Shown here: positions 14,297 to 22,293 of the stretch, in pieces | Layout: the number at the start of each line of letters is the position of its first letter | Numbering within the stretch: position 1 is the first letter of the stretch | IMG/VR virus record: IMGVR_UViG_3300028767_000023 | Span: 1 to 60,719 of that record | Reading direction: 5' to 3' (one strand) | Origin: a virus | Length of the DNA: 60,719 nucleotides | Position numbers and translations under genes: made by a program | The notes under the pieces: model-generated | Databases searched by the model: none | What the model was told of the DNA's origin: nothing | The model's input: only the letters and a program-made list of their open reading frames with translations

Positions 14297-14656
14297 TTAA
14301 ACCAAATCTTTTGTTGCAGGTAAAATAGTAGGGTTATTGTTTGATACTAAATCCCTGGCAGCTGCTGAAAGGTCAGTTTTCTCATTGGCATCTACATTGT
14401 CATCATCAACGGCATCGGCAAACTTGATAAGTAATTCCCCCGCTTGACGAATCTTAATCTTTGCTTTTTTCCAAAATGCAAGGGTAGTACCACCAAGGAT
14501 ACCAATTAAACCCATCACTATATTAAAAATAGTGTTCCAGTCAAAAATACCAGAAAAGATTGATTTTTTTACGGGTAGGACAACATCTTGACTATAAACT
14601 ACTGTTACTGCCAACAGGCAAAATAATAGGATACTTAACATTTTAATTTTTTTCAT
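14297..14656 (-). CDS. Membrane protein with signal-like N-terminus, holin candidate
   Basis: The 119-residue product begins MKKIKMLSILLFCLLAVTVV followed by YSQ, a signal-peptide-like segment. A second hydrophobic stretch at about residues 43-63 contains GLIGILGGTTLAFW. The rest is charged, with ADAVDDDNVDANEKTD in a calcium-loop-like arrangement. It is the last gene of the lysis block. A holin or an exported membrane protein are both possible; nothing decides between them. Confidence 0.7.
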   Translation of the reverse strand: MKKIKMLSILLFCLLAVTVVYSQDVVLPVKKSIFSGIFDWNTIFNIVMGLIGILGGTTLAFWKKAKIKIRQAGELLIKFADAVDDDNVDANEKTDLSAAARDLVSNNNPTILPATKDLV

Positions 14657-14661
14657 CTTAT

Positions 14662-15123
14662 TTATTTTTTGAAGTTAAAATCATAATATTCTTTCGCTAA
14701 TTTATAAGCTTCAGGTATTGAAAGTTTACCATCTGATAGATCAACTGTTAATTCTGCTGCCAACCCTGAAAAGAATTGTGCCTTAGGATCACCTGAAAGC
14801 GCTTTATAGTAATTTATTATTGCTACCAATCGAGTATTAGGGTCAGTTATATTAGCAATTAAATTGATTGAATTAAGTGATAGTATAGCAATAGGTAGTT
14901 TTGCTTCTATCCAAGCATGAACTTTGTCAATGATAACTTTTGTTGCTCCAGGTAACGGGATTTCCAATAACGAAATAATTACGTCGTCCGCTCCAGAATC
15001 GGTAACAGCCTTAATGTCATTAACAATCTCAACCGCAATAGGTACAATAACCTTTGTCTCATCCGTTGCTTTTTGAAATACATTCTTAATGAAATTCCAA
15101 ATGTTTTGTAAAAACTTTTTCAT
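14662..15123 (-). CDS. Helical protein of unknown function in the lysis block
   Basis: This 153-residue protein starts with an amphipathic basic helix (MKKFLQNIWNFIKNVFQKA) and continues with mostly alpha-helical, moderately hydrophobic sequence. No clear transmembrane span or signal peptide is present. The six-base gap to the next gene implies coupling. I recall similar small helical proteins near lysis genes of Bacteroidota phages, but no function is known to me. Confidence 0.7.
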   Translation of the reverse strand: MKKFLQNIWNFIKNVFQKATDETKVIVPIAVEIVNDIKAVTDSGADDVIISLLEIPLPGATKVIIDKVHAWIEAKLPIAILSLNSINLIANITDPNTRLVAIINYYKALSGDPKAQFFSGLAAELTVDLSDGKLSIPEAYKLAKEYYDFNFKK

Positions 15124-15154
15124 AATTTATAATTTTTAAATGATTAATTAATAA

Positions 15155-15496
15155 TTATTCCGTCCATGTAAAAGATGGAAAATGTATCTGTTTTTGAATT
15201 GAATCCAAATATCTCATATATTTAGAACTCCTCCAAATAGTGACTTTTTCGTTTGGCGTGGTAAATTCCTTAATTTGTGAACATCTTTCACAAACCTTTA
15301 AAACTATGTCTCCATTTGACATGCTTTTGATCGTCGAATCGGGATAGTCGATTATTTCATATTGATATGGTACTGGTTTTTCAGATACAACAATCCAAAT
15401 GTGTCCACGTTGGGCACAAATAGAATCTTTGTTTGTCAATATTTGACCAAACGAAAAAGAAGAAATAAGCAGCAATAAAATTAAAATGTTTTTCAT
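15155..15496 (-). CDS. Exported small protein with cysteine pairs
   Basis: I choose the ATG at 15496, which gives a signal peptide MKNILILLLLISSFSFGQ, rather than the upstream ATG at 15553 inside the endolysin gene. The mature part of about 95 residues has CAQRGH and CERCSQ, spaced as a zinc or disulfide pair. It probably acts in the periplasm. A small o-spanin-like or binding role is conceivable but unproven. Confidence 0.7.
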   Translation of the reverse strand: MKNILILLLLISSFSFGQILTNKDSICAQRGHIWIVVSEKPVPYQYEIIDYPDSTIKSMSNGDIVLKVCERCSQIKEFTTPNEKVTIWRSSKYMRYLDSIQKQIHFPSFTWTE

Positions 15497-15506
15497 GATT
15501 TCAGTT

Positions 15507-16040
15507 TTAAATATTATCCCAATAAAGTCTCCATGCATCATAATCCCAAACACCGGTTAAAAACCAATGATATTCTGTACAACGCCTTTTGATTAACCCC
15601 GGTAATTGTACTCCATAAGAAGTAATATAATGCTGAGTCCAAAATACTCTAAGGTCATCACTTTTTAGGTCCCCTGAATTTATCAACCCATAAAGTGTTT
15701 CGGAATATCCGCAATTATCGAAATGTGAGTTTAAAGAATCAAGTTGATCCTGGTTTAAGGTCACTTTAAGCCACCTATTAACATTTAATGAGTTTAGTTC
15801 TAATCTGCTATTTAGGTTCTCTATTGCTTCCTGCTCCGTGTGTATGGTGGCTAATTGGTTCGCTAAAGCTTTATTCTCTATTCCCTTCAAAAATTCATGG
15901 TTATAAATCATTGCTTCTCCATATCCCTCCGTCCAAATACCGGAACAGTCCATTTTTGGTTGAAGTCCTAAGATTGTTAGGTCTCCATCGTGTAGGCTTT
16001 CAAAAGTTATTTCGTGATATTCGAGTTTTTTTGTTATCAT
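15507..16040 (-). CDS. Endolysin, GH24-type lysozyme
   Basis: Starting at the ATG at 16040 the product is 177 residues. The pattern E(S)..(D)..GIWTEGYG (residues about 13-40) corresponds to the E...D..G.wTiGYG active-site block of T4/P22-type lysozymes (glycoside hydrolase 24). LNQDQLDSLNSHFDNCG and NSGD..FW...Y.....LPGLIKRR..E follow, as in the family. It would cut the glycan strand of peptidoglycan. No signal peptide is present, so it needs a holin. The start could also be 16067. Confidence 0.85.
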   Translation of the reverse strand: MITKKLEYHEITFESLHDGDLTILGLQPKMDCSGIWTEGYGEAMIYNHEFLKGIENKALANQLATIHTEQEAIENLNSRLELNSLNVNRWLKVTLNQDQLDSLNSHFDNCGYSETLYGLINSGDLKSDDLRVFWTQHYITSYGVQLPGLIKRRCTEYHWFLTGVWDYDAWRLYWDNI

Positions 16041-16206
16041 TTTTGAATAATTTTTTAATCCAGTCAAATTGTATTTTCAATGTTCCCCACATTTTCGGGA
16101 CGATTGGTGAAACCGGATCACCAGCAATCAAATTTGTCAGGTTTGAATTCTTGCAGGTCGAATAATCCGGGTGACCATGGATCCTATCATAAAGAAGTTG
16201 ATTCAT
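16000..16206 (-). CDS. Small lysis-block protein overlapping the endolysin start
   Basis: The ATG at 16206 overlaps the TGA of the micropeptide upstream (ATGA). The product is 68 residues: MNQLLYDRIHGHPDYS, then GDPVSPIVPKMWGTLKIQFD and a basic amphipathic helix. Its 3' end overlaps the endolysin start by 41 bases. The proline and tryptophan-rich centre is unlike a random shadow frame. Function unknown. Confidence 0.55.
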   Translation of the reverse strand: MNQLLYDRIHGHPDYSTCKNSNLTNLIAGDPVSPIVPKMWGTLKIQFDWIKKLFKNDNKKTRISRNNF

Positions 16207-16271
16207 TTCAAAAAGTGAAAAAGTAACCCTAATCCAACAAAAGCACAAAAAGCAATCCCTAAATATATCAT
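16203..16271 (-). CDS. 22-residue single-span membrane micropeptide
   Basis: The frame MIYLGIAFCAFVGLGLLFHF(LK) is nearly all hydrophobic and ends with a TGA that overlaps the next start. A similar micropeptide starting MIYLGIA is encoded at 54053. Overlap with neighbouring genes and the shared start support translation. It could be a tiny holin-like or regulatory membrane peptide. Confidence 0.5.
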   Translation of the reverse strand: MIYLGIAFCAFVGLGLLFHFLK

Positions 16272-16274
16272 CGT

Positions 16275-16673
16275 TTAATTATTAGTTATTTCGTAAATAT
16301 CAATTGAATTGAAAGCAGTTGTATCTTTTTTAGTTGTGCTTTTGTTTTTGTTGATATATGTTAATCCCAACGCTCGGTCTAGTTTTTCCATAATTTTATC
16401 CTGACCTTTCTTTAGATCATCAATTTGAGTTTTAATACCTTCGAACTGCAATAATCGTTCATTTCTCATTATATTGTCCTGCCTGTCGATATATGTCATT
16501 GTTTCGGCACATTTAGTATTTAACTCTGTTTTATCTGCCTTGTTTAAATCTAGTAAAGTAACCTTATCCTTTAACTCTTTTGTTTCAGAATACCTTGTTT
16601 CCTTACCGAAAGTAAAGGCAAAAATTATCAAAGTACTAATTATCGTGATGACAGCCATTAATATCTGTTTCAT
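16275..16673 (-). CDS. Membrane-anchored coiled-coil protein, i-spanin candidate
   Basis: From the ATG at 16673 (ATGA overlap with the gene before) the product is 132 residues. It has one N-terminal membrane helix (ILMAVITIISTLIIFAFTF) and then a long charged helical region (about residues 30-110) with heptad-like spacing, a typical layout for inner-membrane spanins such as Rz. It lies in the lysis block next to the endolysin. A longer form from 16700 or 16712 is possible. Confidence 0.65.
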   Translation of the reverse strand: MKQILMAVITIISTLIIFAFTFGKETRYSETKELKDKVTLLDLNKADKTELNTKCAETMTYIDRQDNIMRNERLLQFEGIKTQIDDLKKGQDKIMEKLDRALGLTYINKNKSTTKKDTTAFNSIDIYEITNN

Positions 16674-17029
16674 CCATTCTTTTTTTTGCTGTGGAGACAT
16701 AATTTTAAACATTTATTGATTAGTAGAATAAAAATAACACCTACTATTATCAAGCATACCCAAAAAGAGGTATTAACCCAGTTTGCAAACTTTTCATCTA
16801 TCGCAGTGATGATATTGTAAGCTCCATTTACACCAGCCAAAAACATACTTATATCAATCAGAATAGCATCGAAATTACCCCTAATTGTCGATAATACCCC
16901 GATTGTCAAAAAAGCATTGTTCATAAAATACAAGCAATTCCACCACCAAATCGAACTTTTACCCAATATTAAATAAGCCGTTTCGATGACAATGTAGATT
17001 GAAAGTATTATGAACATTCGCTTTCTCAT
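16670..17029 (-). CDS. Polytopic membrane protein, holin candidate
   Basis: The 119-residue product has about four hydrophobic segments (residues 5-22, 30-50, 57-78 and 88-110) and a basic C-terminus KCLKLCLHSKKKNG. Size, topology and place between a micropeptide and the spanin/endolysin genes make it a good holin candidate. The ATG overlaps the TGA of the 19-residue peptide upstream. No holin family can be named from sequence alone. Confidence 0.7.
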   Translation of the reverse strand: MRKRMFIILSIYIVIETAYLILGKSSIWWWNCLYFMNNAFLTIGVLSTIRGNFDAILIDISMFLAGVNGAYNIITAIDEKFANWVNTSFWVCLIIVGVIFILLINKCLKLCLHSKKKNG

Positions 17030-17085
17030 TTCTTTGGCGGTGGTGGTGGCTGAATGTCCTTTGTATTAACTTTTTTCTTTGCCAT
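17026..17085 (-). CDS. 19-residue proline-rich micropeptide
   Basis: MAKKKVNTKDIQPPPPPKK is encoded between the tail protein and the membrane protein gene, and its TGA overlaps the next ATG. Lysine-rich ends flank a run of five prolines. It may act as a leader for translational coupling or as a real peptide. Confidence 0.45.
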   Translation of the reverse strand: MAKKKVNTKDIQPPPPPKK

Positions 17086-17151
17086 GATTTCTTTTTTTTA
17101 AATTGTTTAACAAATTTATGATATATATATCGAATAATCAAATATACTTTT

Positions 17152-18576
17152 TTAAGGTATTAATGTGTATTTTAATTTTATTGTACATGATTCACCAACA
17201 GCCGGAAATGGGTTTGAAATACCAATCAAAGTACCACTTTCAGATAAATTATAAATAGTTCCATCTATATAGACTTCTGATATTTGTCTGTCAATAGCCA
17301 AAGAACCAACCAATATAGTATATGGTTCTGATGGCGGTTGGTCTGAATTCCAACTTAAAGATACTATATCTGAATTCATGGGAGAAATACTTCCAAAATT
17401 ATATGGCTCACCCTCTGAATCATATCCATACAAGTATTGTCCTGTATTATCATAAAATCCAACTGTTAAAGTTCCTTCATAATCCCAATAAGGTGCAATA
17501 TACGGAAGGTAGTCTATGTAATCAAGGTCATAGACTACTGTGCCGAGGGGAAGGTCGGCAACCTGACCAGCATTACCATATTCAGCTGTTCCATGCTTAA
17601 AACATCCAGTAGGTGTTATGTAAAATACATTTCCCTTATTATCGTTACATACATGAACTTCTCCCGCTTCTGTACCATAAGCTCCGCCTCCAATTACGGT
17701 CCAATCGGACACGTTCCAATTTTCTCTTTGCCACCAATGATAAAAATTTGCTGATCTGTACCCAACACATAAGGCATTATTGGTATTGTCAAAAGAAATA
17801 TCATAAACCGTATCTGAATACATGGGGGATATTGGAGTTTCGATCTCTGTTACCGTTGATTTATTATAGCTATAAATTTTCCCTTCATCACTGACTATCC
17901 AAAACAGGTCATTATTGCTGTCATAACAGATTTGATGACCAGACGCAGTATGGGAGGTAAGGCCGGAAATAGATTCTTGTATTGGGATTCCTGTTGATGT
18001 GTTAATTATTAATTTATACAGCATATTATTTGACCCAGCCCAAACTAAAATACTATCATTGTCTGTCGCAAGGCTCGTGAAGTATTGCAGATTAGCCTCA
18101 CTAATGCTAAAATCTTTTGAATTAATAATAGATTTAACTCCAATAGTTTTTGCCGCTCCAATATTAATAACATGAACCCAATAATCGTCTTTAAATTTAT
18201 TTGTTGAGTTCTTTTTAATCATTACCTGTGTTGGCTGGTTGGTATTTCCATGTAGGCTTATTTCTGATAGTCTATTTCCATGAAGATTATAATAATCACT
18301 TGTCTCATTGGTGGATGAATTATTCTGACTAAAAGTATGTACACCTAAGACATTATTAAATGACACTGATGTTATTGTATCATAATTTCTTTTATATCCA
18401 GACGGTTTCAACATTTGACCAAAACTCACCCACTGATTATCCCCGTCCATCAAATAATAAACACCGTTATTTGTTGCAGCCACAAAGCCATTGTGATATG
18501 TCTGTATCTGTCCCGTCCCCGAAATTGGAAGTATGAAACACCATGCAAATATGAATGAAAAAATATAGTCTCTCAT
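17152..18576 (-). CDS. Exported beta-propeller-like tail protein
   Basis: From the ATG at 18576 (seven bases after the previous gene) the product is 474 residues. It starts with a signal peptide MRDYIFSFIFAWCFILPISG. The remainder is beta-rich with repeating blocks such as YDSNNDLFWIVSDEGKIYSY and FDNTNNALCVGYRSANFY, like blades of a propeller. No catalytic motif is seen. The gene follows the large tail fibre gene, so it may be a fibre tip or receptor-binding part; glycan binding is possible. Confidence 0.7.
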   Translation of the reverse strand: MRDYIFSFIFAWCFILPISGTGQIQTYHNGFVAATNNGVYYLMDGDNQWVSFGQMLKPSGYKRNYDTITSVSFNNVLGVHTFSQNNSSTNETSDYYNLHGNRLSEISLHGNTNQPTQVMIKKNSTNKFKDDYWVHVINIGAAKTIGVKSIINSKDFSISEANLQYFTSLATDNDSILVWAGSNNMLYKLIINTSTGIPIQESISGLTSHTASGHQICYDSNNDLFWIVSDEGKIYSYNKSTVTEIETPISPMYSDTVYDISFDNTNNALCVGYRSANFYHWWQRENWNVSDWTVIGGGAYGTEAGEVHVCNDNKGNVFYITPTGCFKHGTAEYGNAGQVADLPLGTVVYDLDYIDYLPYIAPYWDYEGTLTVGFYDNTGQYLYGYDSEGEPYNFGSISPMNSDIVSLSWNSDQPPSEPYTILVGSLAIDRQISEVYIDGTIYNLSESGTLIGISNPFPAVGESCTIKLKYTLIP

Positions 18577-18583
18577 AATATCT

Positions 18584-21500
18584 TTAGTTAGCGATCTTAA
18601 ATGTGGCATAATCTATTAACACCCCTGAGCCTGTATTTGTAAAGGTAAATTTATATCTTAACCCAACCTCGTATTCGATATTAAAACTTCTCGTGTGTCC
18701 ATTTGTAAAGTAATATCCTGTTGGGAAAGTTAGCGTTACAGTCGATGAATAAGGAATAACAACCAAGCAAGCGGGAATATCACCATTTGTCGGAGCGGTT
18801 AAATTACCTGAAGTAAACGTAGCGGCAGTTGATGGCATTGTAAACTTTGCATTTCTACTGGTAGTTGCATTCCATACAGGAGATGTATTTGTGGTAATAG
18901 TTGCAAAGGTTGAAACAGTTGAACCACCTCCCGGAGGAGCAGCCCAAGTACCATCTGCCCTCATAAAATTCGTTGTACCCCCTCCTGAAGCCGGAACTAT
19001 ACCAGATGCAGAAGTACCAAATTGAGCCACTGAAATTACATTTGATGTTATAGAAAGTGGCAATGTGGCTGAAGTAATCCTATTTGTATAGGCAGTATTC
19101 CAGTTAGTGCTATTATCGGTTGTTGTCGATGTAGCCCACGAAGTTAATCCTAAACTTGATCGTCCGGTTGCAGCCGTTAATCCACTTGAACCACCATCCC
19201 ACTTTAAACGGTCGGTATAGGCTGTGTTCCAATTAGTAGAATTATTGGTAATTGAAGTAGTCCATGCACTACCATCTGATACAACTATTCCACTTTCAGG
19301 ATAACCAGGCCATACACCACCACCTGTTGACGATAATGTGATATTATTGCCTGTTTCCGTTATTGTCATCCCACTTCCAGCAGTCAAAGTTACATCTGTT
19401 GAACCTGAGGTATTTGAATGGATAACTGAAGTTGAAGAAGTTCCTGCCGTTACCGTTAAAGCACCAGCACTCGTTATCGTAATATCGTTAGGAATAAAAG
19501 CATCGGTTAAAGCTTGAAAACTTGCCGTTCCTGTTCCTGATCCCCTTGAATAAACTGTGTATGGGCTTTGCGCTACCGGGGTAAAACTTAATACAGGCGT
19601 AGTAGTTGATGTAGCAACCGAAGTAGTAAAGACACCGCTCAATGTTCCGGCTGAAAACGACGTTACCGTTCCTGATCCTGCCGAAACAGAAGCCCACGCA
19701 GGTAATCCGCTTGCTAACTTCAAAACCTGCCCATCTGTACCCTTTTGTAGTATCTGCCAACTGCCATTATTAAAATAAACAGTTGCACCATTTACACCAG
19801 GGGGCAAAGTGTTTGCATTTGTTAATGACCAAGTACGCACAGGGATTACATAAAGAGTAATATCTTTCCCGGAAGTTCCATGTGTTGTTGACCAGTTATG
19901 AAACCATGCGGTTGTAGCGTCCGTCACGTTTTGTGTAGAACTCCATTTCTGATGTCCTGTTCCATAGGGAAGTCCTTTTTTTACAACCAATACTTTATAG
20001 ATTGAGTCTAATTCGTCCCGTGCTGGTAAATACCAGTCAGTATAACCCGCACCTAAATATTGTTTACAATTATAAGCGGCACAATTAGCCCCGTGTGTAG
20101 CTATGATTGCGTCTGTATTCGCTTGACCAGTTCCTATTGCCGTTCCCCTGGTTGTAATATTTACATTGGTTGAACTCCATTGATAAGAAGTTGCTAACTC
20201 TGATGAAGCGGCACATAACCCCCATGAACGGGAGGGGTCAATATAAAACACATATCCCCCTTGGTAATAATCACCAATGTTTACCTTAATTGTTGCCGTT
20301 GAATCAACACGTCCTCCGTGATAATAAACAAACGTTTGGTTTCTCATGGTACGCATTGAATCAATTTTATAAATAGAATCACATTGCGCCCGTGTGTAGA
20401 GTAATGGTTTGTGAAGTATCAACGCATCGCCTGTTGTTGCCGTCCAGTCTGCTTTTACATTCTTTTGTGCGCCGGATTCAATGCCGTTTAGTTTATTTAA
20501 CATATTTGGTGACATAAATCCCACTTTATCTATCTTTACCGTATCTATTGCAATACTTGCCTCCACATAACTAATGGAGTCTTTTGTAGATGTAAGATGA
20601 TAACGTATGTATGCCTGAGAATAATGGCTATCGTAATTGATATAGTTAACGTATCTTCCTGCCGGTTGTATCCCTGCAGCAGATAAGCTCCTATTTACCC
20701 ACTTAGTACCATTCCATTGTAAAATGTTATTATTGGCGACACTACTTGTTAATACGTCTGTATGCCCGGTTGAAAGAGAGTGCGCACCGGCACCCAATGT
20801 TTCTATCTTTGCGTATAGGGCTGCTTTACTTGCACCATCTAGGCTTGTTGACCAACTTAACCCATAAGCGGTATTTGAAATAATAGGAATAGTCGGTTTT
20901 CCGGTTAAATTATCGTATGCAAGGTAATAACTCCCTTCATGCCCATCAAAAGTACCATGCCAATCCCCAATTGAATAAGGCAATGAATCAAGTTTATTCA
21001 GTTGTGCTGTTGTCGGTATTTGATATCCGGTTGTTAAATCAAATGTCAAGTTTCCGTTGATAGGGTTTCCTGTGCCTGAAATCTCAAACCCTGGGATAGT
21101 TTCATAGAAATCTCCTTCAGTGAATAGAACAGGAGTTGAATCTTTTATTGCTCCCTGCGTGATATTAACCCTTCCACGTTCATAACTTATGTCTGAAATC
21201 CTATAATTGGTCATATCCGGGAATCTTGCTGTTAAGTTCCAAAGTATTGTATCAGAATCAAGTGTTCCAGTTGATTTCATGTAGCTTGAAAACGTTGAAT
21301 TTGCATTTGCCGAACCCGTTCGAACTATTACAGAAGATTTATAAATTTCAGCCCAAGTATCCATGTATCCTATTCTTGTCCATGGTACACCAACAAGGTA
21401 AACACCATTATATTTAGGGAGAACTTGATCTTTAACAAGGATTGTATCGCCTGTAACTGCCAAGTGACCATCGGTAGTAATAGTTCCTGATCCGGTTATA

Positions 21501-21736
21501 GGATATGTAAGGGCTATTGTTGTAGCCGCTGTAACAGTTCCCTTAGAAACATAGCCTACAATCATCTCCTGTGCCATCCATAAAGGAAGACAGTCTTTAG
21601 GATCTGTTACGGTACGGGTAGAATCATACCTGAATATTTTGGATGTTACATCGTTTACGTTACCCCCATTGAATTGTCCGAACGACCATATTCCCGACAT
21701 CAGGAAAACAATTAATATTATAAGTATTTTTTTCAT
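18584..21736 (-). CDS. Tail fibre protein with C-type-lectin-like (DUF1566-like) insert
   Basis: The 1050-residue protein starts with a signal peptide MKKILIILIVFLMSGIWSFG. The N-terminal part has the fibre motif DTILVKDQVLPKYNGVYLV (about residue 92). At residues about 490-645 it has GGYVFYID, WGLCAAS, NTDAIIATHGANCAAYNCKQ, DWYLPARDELDSIY and WSSTQN, the pattern of DUF1566/FGE-like lectin folds. The C-terminal third is rich in T, S and G with two NSTNWNTAYT-type repeats. It probably forms a fibre that binds the host surface. Confidence 0.8.
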   Translation of the reverse strand: MKKILIILIVFLMSGIWSFGQFNGGNVNDVTSKIFRYDSTRTVTDPKDCLPLWMAQEMIVGYVSKGTVTAATTIALTYPITGSGTITTDGHLAVTGDTILVKDQVLPKYNGVYLVGVPWTRIGYMDTWAEIYKSSVIVRTGSANANSTFSSYMKSTGTLDSDTILWNLTARFPDMTNYRISDISYERGRVNITQGAIKDSTPVLFTEGDFYETIPGFEISGTGNPINGNLTFDLTTGYQIPTTAQLNKLDSLPYSIGDWHGTFDGHEGSYYLAYDNLTGKPTIPIISNTAYGLSWSTSLDGASKAALYAKIETLGAGAHSLSTGHTDVLTSSVANNNILQWNGTKWVNRSLSAAGIQPAGRYVNYINYDSHYSQAYIRYHLTSTKDSISYVEASIAIDTVKIDKVGFMSPNMLNKLNGIESGAQKNVKADWTATTGDALILHKPLLYTRAQCDSIYKIDSMRTMRNQTFVYYHGGRVDSTATIKVNIGDYYQGGYVFYIDPSRSWGLCAASSELATSYQWSSTNVNITTRGTAIGTGQANTDAIIATHGANCAAYNCKQYLGAGYTDWYLPARDELDSIYKVLVVKKGLPYGTGHQKWSSTQNVTDATTAWFHNWSTTHGTSGKDITLYVIPVRTWSLTNANTLPPGVNGATVYFNNGSWQILQKGTDGQVLKLASGLPAWASVSAGSGTVTSFSAGTLSGVFTTSVATSTTTPVLSFTPVAQSPYTVYSRGSGTGTASFQALTDAFIPNDITITSAGALTVTAGTSSTSVIHSNTSGSTDVTLTAGSGMTITETGNNITLSSTGGGVWPGYPESGIVVSDGSAWTTSITNNSTNWNTAYTDRLKWDGGSSGLTAATGRSSLGLTSWATSTTTDNSTNWNTAYTNRITSATLPLSITSNVISVAQFGTSASGIVPASGGGTTNFMRADGTWAAPPGGGSTVSTFATITTNTSPVWNATTSRNAKFTMPSTAATFTSGNLTAPTNGDIPACLVVIPYSSTVTLTFPTGYYFTNGHTRSFNIEYEVGLRYKFTFTNTGSGVLIDYATFKIAN

Positions 21737-21739
21737 ATC

Positions 21740-22276
21740 TTATTTTTTAACTTTTACATAAACATCAAGAATATCCATTTTATAGTAATTTGGATAACCC
21801 AAAACATAAGAAACTAATTTTGAACAATAGAATTTATGTGGCTCTTTATTGCCAAGCCATATCCCTATTTGCATATAAATACCCTGAAAAACAACACCTT
21901 CATAATAGTAAACATTTTCGGTATCATCAAGATAATCAAGTTTGTTTTTAATTTCTTGCTTATTATCGACCGATATTTCAATGAATTCCCTATTTCTATC
22001 ATTAGGTGCAAATTTATTACATATAACTCCATGCTTAGGGTGGGTATCGTAAATCATTGAATCAATCATAATAGAGCAGTGAGAATAGTATTTATTAAAA
22101 TTTAAACCCAATCGTTTACCTTTGCATTTTTCCAAGTCGATAATTAATTTTTCAGCATCGGTAAATCCCTGCTCAAAAATTACGGTTATCGTATCTATCC
22201 CTATGGATTTATTTTCAGGAATTATTTCCATTGAGCAGGAAAAAAGAAATAATAATATGATGAATAAGTATTTCAT
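21740..22276 (-). CDS. Lipoprotein with permuted papain-like fold
   Basis: The 178-residue product starts MKYLFIILLFLFSCSMEI; a lipobox-like LFSC suggests lipid attachment at the cysteine. NKYYSHCSIMID supplies a histidine and HKFYCSKLVSYVLG a cysteine. The order (His block first, Cys block later, with a conserved Y-E/GVV region between) fits permuted NlpC/P60-like (YiiX-type) proteins. Such enzymes cut amide or ester bonds in cell wall or lipids. It lies inside the tail gene block, so it may act during entry or release. Confidence 0.6.
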   Translation of the reverse strand: MKYLFIILLFLFSCSMEIIPENKSIGIDTITVIFEQGFTDAEKLIIDLEKCKGKRLGLNFNKYYSHCSIMIDSMIYDTHPKHGVICNKFAPNDRNREFIEISVDNKQEIKNKLDYLDDTENVYYYEGVVFQGIYMQIGIWLGNKEPHKFYCSKLVSYVLGYPNYYKMDILDVYVKVKK

Positions 22277-22293
22277 ATTTTAAAATACATTAA

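Noticed and set aside
16959-17141. 60-codon minus-strand frame before the holin candidate
   Set aside because: It overlaps the proline micropeptide and the membrane protein in another frame; rich in H, R and K as in a shadow.
19850-20300. Diversity-generating retroelement target in the lectin-like part of the fibre
   Set aside because: No reverse transcriptase gene or template repeat is visible in the window, so the DUF1566-like fold alone does not support it.
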